Source: a bacterium BMS3Abin02 (GTDB taxonomy: Bacteria; Actinomycetota; Acidimicrobiia; Spongiisociales; UBA4744). From it: a DNA stretch of 63,987 bases. The DNA is taken from contig BDSU01000007.1 of assembly GCA_002897675.1 (NCBI GenBank), positions 1 to 63,987 on the forward strand, in the 5' to 3' direction. Below are positions 28,197-34,879 of the stretch, piece by piece. Numbering within the stretch: the stretch's first letter is position 1; every line of letters begins with the position of its first letter. The position numbers were made by a program, and so were the translations under genes. The notes under the pieces were generated by a model. That model worked only from the letters and a program-made list of their open reading frames with translations. It did no database searches and was not told where the DNA came from.

Positions 28197-28534
28197 CCGA
28201 CTTTCCGGTCGGTGCTCCGAGAGGGGCCGTCCTCCGAGAGGAGGCGTATCGTGAAGCCTTCGGGGTTCGCGGTCGGATCGGGAAGCGGGTCCTTCCGGTG
28301 ACGGAGGGAGGCTTCCTCCGGGTTTCGACTCGGAGTGGGGCAACACTCGGACTTCGGTTCTGCCGAGGCGAGAGTGGTCCGACGGGCCTTCGGGCTCGTG
28401 GGACACCGCAGACTGCGGTAACCGGAGTCGGTTTCCGACTTCGGCCCCGGCGGTCCGGTGTTTCGACACCGGGTTCGGCGGGACGGGAAACCCCGAGAGG
28501 GCTGACGTTTCGGCAGAGGCTCCTTCGGGGTTTT
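28197..28534 (+). ncRNA. Array of twelve consecutive hairpins ending in a terminator: candidate structured RNA
   Basis: Stems found by eye at 28197-28212, 28214-28227, 28231-28244, 28253-28268, 28281-28296, 28302-28320, 28331-28350, 28352-28368, 28382-28399, 28405-28419, 28422-28444 and 28455-28472, then the terminator-like hairpin at 28489-28532 with TTTT. Each has 5-10 pairs; loops include GAGA twice and TTCG three times, both stable RNA tetraloops on the + strand. Four stems hold one G-U pair each that would be a C-A mismatch on the minus strand, so the + strand is the RNA. Two stems have a single G-G mismatch. I see no resemblance to RNase P RNA, tmRNA, SRP RNA or 6S RNA. Promoter not identified. 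Confidence 0.5.
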
Positions 28535-28541
28535 CTCGCGT
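28489..28541 (+). terminator. Terminator-like hairpin, repeat copy 1
   Basis: AACCCCGA at 28489 pairs with TCGGGGTT ending at 28532, continuing as a 14-pair stem with one A-C mismatch and three G-U pairs, loop near 28504-28517, then TTTTCTCGCG. It is almost the same as 28773-28825. Confidence 0.7.
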
Positions 28542-28772
28542 CGTGGCCCGCTGCGCATGTCGTACCCGGTATGTGGAGGTGGTCGCGAAATTTCGGTTGG
28601 TGGTCGCGAAATTCGGGAAGGATTCTGGGTTGTGTTTGGTGGCCGGTGACGGTAGAAATGGGGTTGCGCAATGGAGGTAACTTCGTAGCGCACCTGAGAC
28701 GGTCGAGAGATCATCTTGGGGCTCCCATCGGGAGACCGTTCCTTTCGGGGCACGGAGTTCCAGTGGGAAAGG
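28542..28772 (+). other. Second segment between the two terminator repeats, possible second RNA
   Basis: No protein gene. Contains the tandem repeat GGTGGTCGCGAAAT (starting at 28577 and 28598), a stem ACGGTC (28699-28704)/GACCGT (28734-28739), CTCCC-ATC-GGGAG (28722-28734), and a 9-pair stem GTTCCTTTC (28738-28746)/GAAAGGAAC (28767-28775). The last overlaps the start of the following terminator stem and the alternatives compete in part. Confidence 0.4.
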
Positions 28773-28825
28773 AACCCCGAGAGGGCTGACGTTTCGGCAG
28801 AAGCTCCCTCGGGGTTTTCTCGCGT
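28773..28825 (+). terminator. Terminator-like hairpin, repeat copy 2
   Basis: Stem from AACCCCGAG (28773) to CTCGGGGTT (end 28816) with 14 pairs and one A-C mismatch, then TTTTCTCGCG. Compared with copy 1, two stem positions differ and both keep pairing (G-C to G-U, T-A to T-G), as expected for selection on RNA structure. Confidence 0.7.
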
Positions 28826-28936
28826 TCGGGAATCCTGTGACGCCCCGGCGCCGATCACGTGAAGCACACGAAAGCCGAATGATTCGACTCCAGATGCGGT
28901 ACGCTCATGAGGGCGAGTGTCGGCGAGGAGCACGTG

Positions 28937-29206
28937 GTGTACGAATCCGTCCAATACGTTGAGGAAGAAGCCGACGGGCATCCGACCGGCGTGTCGCTCG
29001 AAACGCACCTCGGGACGTTCGCCACGGAAGAGGAGGCAATCGCCGCCGCCAGAGCATCGCGTGACGCGTACGCGGGTCGTCACGAGTACGCGTGGTGGAT
29101 CGCCCGACGCCAGGGTGAACGAGTCGCCTCATGGATTGCCGACTCCCGAAGTGGTCGCGAATTCGCGGTGGACGTCTCGGAAGAGCGGATCGTCGATCCC
29201 TCCTGA
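28937..29206 (+). CDS. 89-residue conserved protein of unknown function, tandem copy 1
   Basis: I place the start at the GTG at 28937, not the ATG at 28907, because this gives the same length, the same N-terminus (Y/F-E-x-x-x-Y-x-EEE) and the same GAGGAG ribosome site as the neighbouring paralog. About 57% of residues are identical between the two. Shared marks: PTG near residue 17, GTFATEEEA, EYAWWIARR, and the strongly kept ASWIADSRSGREF near the C-terminus. No signal peptide or membrane helix. I do not recognise a named family. It follows the hairpin/terminator region by about 110 bases. Confidence 0.7.
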   Translation: MYESVQYVEEEADGHPTGVSLETHLGTFATEEEAIAAARASRDAYAGRHEYAWWIARRQGERVASWIADSRSGREFAVDVSEERIVDPS

Positions 29207-29324
29207 TTGCAGCCGTCCGGTCGGCATGAGATCGTGCCGGGTATGCGGCGAAATCCACGGAATCATCACCGTTGTGTTGTAGCGTGCTGATGCGGTACGG
29301 AGCGGGGGCGGTGAGGAGACTGCC

Positions 29325-29594
29325 GTGTTCGAGGCCATCGAGTACATCGAAGAGGAGGTCGCGGATCTGCCGACCGGCTCTGTTCTGGAGAGAACGATCG
29401 GTTCGTTCTACACCGAAGCCGAAGCCGTTCTCACTGCCCGCGCCGCTCGCGCTGCCCGCTGGGGTCGTCGAGAGTACGCGTGGTGGGTCGTCCGTCGCGA
29501 AGGCGAGCAACTCGCCTCGTGGATCGCGGACTCGAGAAGTGGTCGCGAATTCGTCGTGGACATCACCAACGGAAGGGTCGTGGACCTGGTCTGA
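29325..29594 (+). CDS. 89-residue conserved protein of unknown function, tandem copy 2
   Basis: Paralog of the preceding gene with the same length. GTG start with GAGGAG upstream. The leader GATGCGGTACG stands 36 bases before this start and 44 before that of copy 1, so the duplication included upstream DNA. Kept block ASWIADSRSGREF with a W-W pair (YAWWVVRR) suggests a folded alpha-beta domain; Glu-rich N-terminus. Function unknown. Confidence 0.72.
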   Translation: MFEAIEYIEEEVADLPTGSVLERTIGSFYTEAEAVLTARAARAARWGRREYAWWVVRREGEQLASWIADSRSGREFVVDITNGRVVDLV

Positions 29595-29612
29595 TGTCAT
29601 GCCGGTGACACG

Positions 29613-29975
29613 ATGATCGGTACGTTCCATTCGGTGTGGGGCTGGGTTGTCATCGGTGTGGATCTTGCTGCGGGACTCTATGGAATCGGTCTTTCGGTCT
29701 TTCGGCGGAGACCGGGGATCGTGTTTCGTTTTGCCATGGCGACCGCCATCGCCGTGTCCTTGCTGCAGGTCGCTGCCGGATTGATCCTCTACGGTTCCGG
29801 AGAGCGCCCCGGCGGGTTTCACCTGTTCTACGGGGTGCTGATCATGATCGCCGTCGCTTTCGGATACGTCTACCGAACGGAGATGAACAAGAAGAACCCG
29901 GCGTTGCGCTGGGGGCTGTTCGCGCTGTTCTTGATGGGCCTCGGCCTGCGGGCGATCATGACGTTCGCGACGTAA
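29613..29975 (+). CDS. Small four-helix membrane protein
   Basis: 120 residues. Four hydrophobic helices at about 8-30, 39-60, 68-86 and 98-116, with basic loops (FRRRPG, NKKNP) on one side. I do not recognise the family; size and helix pattern resemble small integral membrane proteins of unknown role common in actinobacteria. It begins 18 bases after the paralog gene and might share its transcript. Confidence 0.65.
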   Translation: MIGTFHSVWGWVVIGVDLAAGLYGIGLSVFRRRPGIVFRFAMATAIAVSLLQVAAGLILYGSGERPGGFHLFYGVLIMIAVAFGYVYRTEMNKKNPALRWGLFALFLMGLGLRAIMTFAT

Positions 29976-30036
29976 TCAACTCCGCGCCGTCGAGCACCAA
30001 GTACCGTGGGGCGGCGAGGTGTCGAAGAGGTGACTC

Positions 30037-30810
30037 ATGTTGTTGACAAGGAAGCGGTTTCTCATCACCGGAGTGCTCACCGACGACTCGATCGCGTGGC
30101 ACACGGCGCGAGTGGCGCAAGAAGAGGGCGCGGAGGTACTGCTCACCGGCTTCGGTCGTGGTCTGGGGCTCACGCAGCGGTCTGCCCGGCGGCTTCCCAG
30201 CCCGCCCGACGTCATCGAGTTGGACGTGAACGATCCTTCCCACGTCGAAGCGCTCGTCGACGACATTTCCTCTCGGTGGGGAAGTCTGGATGGGGCACTG
30301 CACGCGATCGCCTTCGCCCCGGACGATGCTCTCGGCGGCAAGTTCCTGAGCACTCCGCCAGAGAGTGCTCAGACCGCGTTCATGACGTCGGCCTTCTCGT
30401 TCAAGACGATCGCGGCCTGCCTCGCGCCGCTCATGCCGTCGGGCGGCTCGCTCGTCACGCTCGATTTCGACAATCGCCAGGCCTGGCCCGAGTACGACTG
30501 GATGGGGGTTGCGAAGGCGGCGCTCGAGTCGGTGACCCGTTATCTCGCCCGTGACCTCGGCCCACGGAGGATTCGAGTCAACGCCGTTGCCGCTGGTCCG
30601 CTTGGGACCGTTGCGGCACGGTCGGTTCCCGGCTTCGAGAGGTTCGAGAAAGTCTGGGGGGCGCGGGCGCCGCTGGCGTGGAATGTCGAGGACGCGACTC
30701 CCGTGGCAAGAATGGTGTGCCTGCTGCTGTCGGACTGGACGTCGATGACGACCGGGGAACTCGTCCATGTCGACGGAGGATTCCACGCGATCGCCGCCGG
30801 AGCCGAATAG
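30037..30810 (+). CDS. fabI: Enoyl-[acyl-carrier-protein] reductase, InhA-like FabI
   Basis: 257 residues. The sequence follows InhA closely: FLITGVLTDDSIAWHTARVAQ (NADH site), LDVND, HAIAF, the catalytic Y-x6-K (YDWMGVAK), RVNAVAAGPL and the end WTSMTTGELVHVDGG. It reduces enoyl-ACP in the last step of the fatty-acid elongation cycle in the cytoplasm. A short gap versus InhA lies in the substrate loop after GPL (SVPGFERFEKVW), so it may prefer shorter chains; that is inference. It stands alone here, converging with the kinase gene. Confidence 0.92.
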   Translation: MLLTRKRFLITGVLTDDSIAWHTARVAQEEGAEVLLTGFGRGLGLTQRSARRLPSPPDVIELDVNDPSHVEALVDDISSRWGSLDGALHAIAFAPDDALGGKFLSTPPESAQTAFMTSAFSFKTIAACLAPLMPSGGSLVTLDFDNRQAWPEYDWMGVAKAALESVTRYLARDLGPRRIRVNAVAAGPLGTVAARSVPGFERFEKVWGARAPLAWNVEDATPVARMVCLLLSDWTSMTTGELVHVDGGFHAIAAGAE

Positions 30811-30815
30811 GACTC

Positions 30816-32621
30816 TCACTCCTCGTCGTTCGAGCGCTTGTGCTGGCCCGAGGGCGCATCCGGAGGAGCCTTCGGGATCCACACCTCGAACGTTGCGCCG
30901 CCACCGGGTGTGTCTTTGAGGCGAACGGTGCCGCCGAGCGCACTCACCAGGCCGCGAACGATGGCGAGACCCAGGCCCGTTCCGCCCTGTTTCCTCGTGG
31001 AGGTCGGGCCGAGCTGAGTGAAGCGCTCGAAGACCCGGTCGCGCACCTCGGCCGGGATGCCGGGCCCGTGGTCGACGACGGAGATGGTGACGGCGCCGTC
31101 GCTTTCGGTGGCGGTCACCTCGACGGCCGCGTCTGGGGCATACCGGAGAGCATTCTCGACGAGATTGATGACGATCCGCTGGAGATGGTCGGGATCGGAA
31201 CGCAGCGAGATCGGCGCACACTCGATCGTCACGCGTTCCGTGTTGGGGATGTCGACCAAGGCGGCTGCCAAGAGGGCCTCGAGGTCGATGAGTTCGTGCT
31301 GGGTCGGAAGTGCCCTTCCTTCGATTCTCGAGACGATCAGGAGGTCTTCGATGAGACGACGGAGCCTGTCTGCCTGTGAGCGTGCAGAGTCGAGCAGATC
31401 GCGCGCCATTTCGTCGGCAGGCTGGAACTCCGGACGTGTGAGCGTTGCGAGAGAACCGATGATCGATGTGAGCGGTGTTCTGAGTTCGTGACTGACGACA
31501 GACACGAAATCCGTCTTCATTGCCGCAAGCTCTTCCATCTTCTTGCTGGTTTGCGCCGCTTCTTCGATCCGTTCGAGTTGCGCGATCGCCAGTGCAGTCG
31601 GCGTGGAGAGCGAGACGAGGGCTTCGACGTCATCCTCGGTGAACGTCCCGTCGACCTTGTCTGCCAGCACCATGACACCCAGCGTGCGATCCTCCACTTT
31701 CATCGGTGCTGCGATCGCGTTGTGGACACCGAGCTCGCCGAGCAGCCCGTGAACGTCCGGGTCTTGGTCGATGTCCTGGAAGATCGCGGGGGAGCCCGAC
31801 AAATACACGCGTTCGAGATCACCGGCGTTGCGAAGCGGGATCCGGTAGCCGTCGACCTCCAAAGCGTTCCCAACCGTCCAGATCGGACTCATGACGTTCA
31901 GGTAGGGGCGATGCGGGTCCCGCAACAACAGAGCTCCCACCTGGGCATGCAGGTATTGGCCGATCCTGCCAACGAGGACCGGGAGGGCCTCTTGCACGGT
32001 CTCGGCGGCCGAGGTGGCCGTCGACACGTCGTAGAGTCTCGCCAGGTCCACCTCGCGGGCCTTGAGTGTTTCGAGCCGCTCGGTGGCCAGACGGCTCTCC
32101 CGACGAAACCCGCGGGTCAGCATGCCGACGGCCAGCGATACCCCGGCGACCGCGACGAGAGGAACGATGATGTCCGCCGGACGCTCACCGCCCGTCAGCG
32201 CCACGGCGAGGTAGGAGGCCGCGACGAGCACACTGATGGTCGTGTGCGCGATGAGGCCGGTCATCACCGCAGAGAGGGCGACGACCGCCAGGTCGGCGGC
32301 GAGCACCGCAGACTGGAGTTCGGGAATCGTGCCGGCAGCGGTCAGGCTCGCGATGACGACGGCAAAGAGGAGCCACAGCAGGAGGCGTCCCAACCAGCGA
32401 TGCTGGAGCGTCGTCCACTGCAGCAGCGTCAGCAGGACGACCGCGAGAAACGTGAGGAGAGCCGGTCCCCAGACCCGGAGGTCGGTGATGAGGCCGTTCA
32501 GATACGCCGTGACGACCAGCGCCAGGATGAGCAGCATCATGACGCGCATACCGAGTACGGCCGTCCTCGTTCTGAAATCCTCCGGATGAGCGTGACTCAC
32601 AACCTCCAGTATGGTCGGCAT
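30816..32621 (-). CDS. Membrane sensor histidine kinase with GAF domain
   Basis: 601 residues from the ATG at 32621; the start is uncertain since no ribosome site is clear. Several N-terminal membrane helices (about 25-175), a short coiled linker, a GAF domain (ALPVLVGRIGQYLHAQ to TPTALAIAQLERI, about 215-370), then HisKA ([14 protein letters not shown], phospho-His near 398) and HATPase (NLVENALRYAP, DHGPGIP, GTGLGLAIVRGL). It is divergent from the hydrolase-murF-ddl operon across about 35 bases. No response regulator nearby. Confidence 0.9.
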   Translation of the reverse strand: MPTILEVVSHAHPEDFRTRTAVLGMRVMMLLILALVVTAYLNGLITDLRVWGPALLTFLAVVLLTLLQWTTLQHRWLGRLLLWLLFAVVIASLTAAGTIPELQSAVLAADLAVVALSAVMTGLIAHTTISVLVAASYLAVALTGGERPADIIVPLVAVAGVSLAVGMLTRGFRRESRLATERLETLKAREVDLARLYDVSTATSAAETVQEALPVLVGRIGQYLHAQVGALLLRDPHRPYLNVMSPIWTVGNALEVDGYRIPLRNAGDLERVYLSGSPAIFQDIDQDPDVHGLLGELGVHNAIAAPMKVEDRTLGVMVLADKVDGTFTEDDVEALVSLSTPTALAIAQLERIEEAAQTSKKMEELAAMKTDFVSVVSHELRTPLTSIIGSLATLTRPEFQPADEMARDLLDSARSQADRLRRLIEDLLIVSRIEGRALPTQHELIDLEALLAAALVDIPNTERVTIECAPISLRSDPDHLQRIVINLVENALRYAPDAAVEVTATESDGAVTISVVDHGPGIPAEVRDRVFERFTQLGPTSTRKQGGTGLGLAIVRGLVSALGGTVRLKDTPGGGATFEVWIPKAPPDAPSGQHKRSNDEE

Positions 32622-32655
32622 GGATGAACATGAGGGGTAATCTCGCGCCGAAGCG

Positions 32656-33381
32656 ATGCAGGGTGCGATAGTGGCGCTGACAACAATTGCCGGCATGTTC
32701 GGGGAGCGCTACGGCGACCATCGACCCGCCGTCCTCGCCCTTCACGGCTGGGGAAGGGACCACTCCGATTTCGCAGCCGCGCTCCATGACATTCCTTCGA
32801 TCGCGCTCGACCTCCCCGGCTTCGGTGCGTCCGCTGCTCCCGAGTCTGTCATGGGAACCGACGGCTATGCCAGAGCGGTGGGGGCGGTTCTCGCGGAGTT
32901 CTCCTCACCGCCGGTCGTGATCGGGCACTCCTTCGGAGGGCGGGTCGCTCTCAATCTCGCAGCGACTCGACCGGTCTCCGGCCTCGTGCTGGTGAGTGTC
33001 CCGCTGCTGCGCACGGCGCCCGTCCGTCGGCCATCGCTCGGCTACCGGCTGAGGAAGTCGTTCCGGTTTCTCCTGGGAGAGGATCGACTGGAGCGCGCCA
33101 GGCACCGATATGGATCGCCGGATTACCGGGCGGCGACCGGAGTCATGAGGGACATCCTGGTGGCTGCGGTGAACGAGACCTATGAGGATCTCCTGCCGAA
33201 GATCGAGTGCCCCACCCGGCTCGTATGGGGCAGGGAAGATCGCGAAGTGCCGGTCCACGTCGCCGAGGCCGCCGCCGAGCTCATACCCGACGCTCGCCTC
33301 AGGGTCGTGCCCGATGTCGGGCACCACCCTCTGATCGACGCACCGGAGATCGTGCGAGCAGAGATCCTGGAGCTGCTGTGA
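32656..33381 (+). CDS. Alpha/beta-fold hydrolase
   Basis: 241 residues from an ATG at 32656 (a GTG at 32671 is also possible). It has the oxyanion motif LHGWGRDHSDF, the nucleophile elbow GHSFGG (Ser near 93), the acid in WGREDREVP and the base His in DVGHHPLID: a full catalytic triad. It is cytoplasmic, with substrate unknown. Its TGA overlaps the GTG of the MurF-like gene, so it is translated with wall-synthesis genes and may act on a wall-related ester or amide, which is inference. Confidence 0.87.
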   Translation: MQGAIVALTTIAGMFGERYGDHRPAVLALHGWGRDHSDFAAALHDIPSIALDLPGFGASAAPESVMGTDGYARAVGAVLAEFSSPPVVIGHSFGGRVALNLAATRPVSGLVLVSVPLLRTAPVRRPSLGYRLRKSFRFLLGEDRLERARHRYGSPDYRAATGVMRDILVAAVNETYEDLLPKIECPTRLVWGREDREVPVHVAEAAAELIPDARLRVVPDVGHHPLIDAPEIVRAEILELL

Positions 33382-34868
33382 TCGACATCCTCACGTCGGC
33401 AGCAGCCATCGCCGCCTCAGGGTTGTCGATGCTGCGCTGGGTCCGCGTGGCCCAGCGTGAGCACTACCTGCCTGGCTCAGTCGTCCGATTCGCGGTGCGG
33501 TGGTGGGGGAGCCGTATCGTGAACCTCGCCGGATTCGTGCTTGCGGTGGCCGGAGCGATCGTGTCGATCTGGGTGCGGCCGGTGGGCCTGGTGACGGCGG
33601 CCATCATTGCCTTCGGCCCACTCGGGCTCGGTGTGCGCGGGCGGACCGCGCCACTCGCATGGACCCCCCGCCTTCGTCGTACGGTCGGGGCGGCCGCCGC
33701 GCTCTTGTTCCTCCTGCTCGCCGTCGGCGGCGCCGGAGTGGTGGCGGTCATGGTGGCGCCGGCGATACCTCTGCTCGTGGATGCTGCACTGTGGCTGCTG
33801 TGGCCAGTGGAAGTTCGATCCAGCACCCGCTTCGTCGATGAGGCCTCGCGACGCCTCGCCTCGGTCGCTCCGACGGTTGTCGCGATCACCGGCTCGTTCG
33901 GCAAGACCACGACGAAGGCCCACGTCGGTCGACTTCTGCGGAATCGGCGCCGGGTGGTCGTCAGCCCGGCCAGCTTCAACAACCGTTTGGGTCTGGCGCG
34001 TTCCATCAACGAACAACTCACGCCCGGAACCGAGGTCTTCGTCGCCGAGATGGGGACCTACGGGCGAGGCGAGATTCGAGCACTGTGTGAGTGGATTCGT
34101 CCAACGGTATCGGTGATCACCGCCATCGGCCCCGTCCATCTCGAACGATTCGGCACGCTCGAAGCGGTCGCCTCGGCGAAAGCCGAGATCGTCGATGGCT
34201 CGCAGACACTCGTGCTGAACATCGACCATCCGCAGCTCGCTGAACTCGCCGACGCCGAGGAGGGACGCAGGGAAGTGATTCGATGTTCTTCGAGTTCCGC
34301 ACGGGCCGATGTCTATGTCGGGCCGGACTCGATGGTCTATCTCCGTGGGCAAGCCATCGGTGCGACCTCCGATGGGGAGGCATTCCCGGGGAATGTGGCG
34401 TGCGCAGTCGGGGTGCTGGCAGCAATCGGTCTGACTGCAGACCCTGCGGATCTGGCCTCGCTGGAGCGCCCTGCGCACCGCCGGCAGGTGGCGACCGCGC
34501 AAAGCGGCGCGGTCGTCATCGACGACACCTACAACGCGAATCCGGTGGGGGCACGGGCCGCCCTGTCGATGCTGGGACGCTATGCGTCCCCCGGAGCAAG
34601 GCGCGTCGTCGTCACTCCTGGCCTCGTCGAGTTGGGTCGGCGGCAGTTTGCGGAGAATGTGGCCCTGGCCGAACATGCTGCGAGAGAGGCGACGGACATC
34701 GTGATCGTCGGGCGCACGAACAGGCGGGCGCTGTTGGAAGGATCGCGCGGCGCGATGTCCGTTAGGGTTGTTGATTCCCGGGAGGAGGCAGTTGCCTGGG
34801 TGCGACGAACGCTCGGTCCCGGTGACGCGGTCGTCTACGAGAACGACCTGCCGGACCACTACCCGTAA
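33378..34868 (+). CDS. MurF-like Mur ligase with an N-terminal membrane domain
   Basis: 496 residues, GTG overlapping the previous stop (GTGA). About residues 1-150 hold four to five membrane helices instead of the usual MurF substrate-binding domain. Then comes the ATP site ITGSFGKTTTKAHV, SPASFNNRLGLARSINEQL, EMGTYGRGEI, VITAIGPVHLERFG and the MurF-type C-terminal motif IDDTYNANPVGARAAL. Mur ligases of this kind add D-Ala-D-Ala to UDP-MurNAc-tripeptide; the next gene makes D-Ala-D-Ala. The anchor suggests work at the membrane, perhaps on a lipid-linked substrate. MurF function is likely but the missing domain leaves some doubt. Confidence 0.82.
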   Translation: MIDILTSAAAIAASGLSMLRWVRVAQREHYLPGSVVRFAVRWWGSRIVNLAGFVLAVAGAIVSIWVRPVGLVTAAIIAFGPLGLGVRGRTAPLAWTPRLRRTVGAAAALLFLLLAVGGAGVVAVMVAPAIPLLVDAALWLLWPVEVRSSTRFVDEASRRLASVAPTVVAITGSFGKTTTKAHVGRLLRNRRRVVVSPASFNNRLGLARSINEQLTPGTEVFVAEMGTYGRGEIRALCEWIRPTVSVITAIGPVHLERFGTLEAVASAKAEIVDGSQTLVLNIDHPQLAELADAEEGRREVIRCSSSSARADVYVGPDSMVYLRGQAIGATSDGEAFPGNVACAVGVLAAIGLTADPADLASLERPAHRRQVATAQSGAVVIDDTYNANPVGARAALSMLGRYASPGARRVVVTPGLVELGRRQFAENVALAEHAAREATDIVIVGRTNRRALLEGSRGAMSVRVVDSREEAVAWVRRTLGPGDAVVYENDLPDHYP

Positions 34869-34879
34869 GGAGCAATCTG

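Noticed and set aside
28197-28534. CRISPR array beside the Cas4-like nuclease
   Set aside because: Stems differ in sequence, no repeated unit with unique spacers, and no cas1/cas2 nearby.
28197-28534. RNase P RNA, tmRNA, SRP RNA or 6S RNA
   Set aside because: None of the universal short motifs of those RNAs (such as GAGGAAAGTCC for RNase P RNA or a CCA-ended tRNA-like domain) is present.
28585-28594. CGAAATTTCG palindrome as ParB or LexA site
   Set aside because: Does not fit the known parS (GTTTCACGTGAAAC) or actinobacterial SOS-box (CGAAC-N4-GTTCG) patterns.
28103-28789. Plus-strand 229-codon open frame across the hairpin block
   Set aside because: Arg/Gly-rich low-quality sequence, no ribosome site, no domain, and it crosses a terminator-like hairpin; the stems explain the base pattern better.
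27815-29083. Long minus-strand frame over the same region
   Set aside because: Overlaps the real nuclease gene in another frame and the paralog gene antisense; no coding features.
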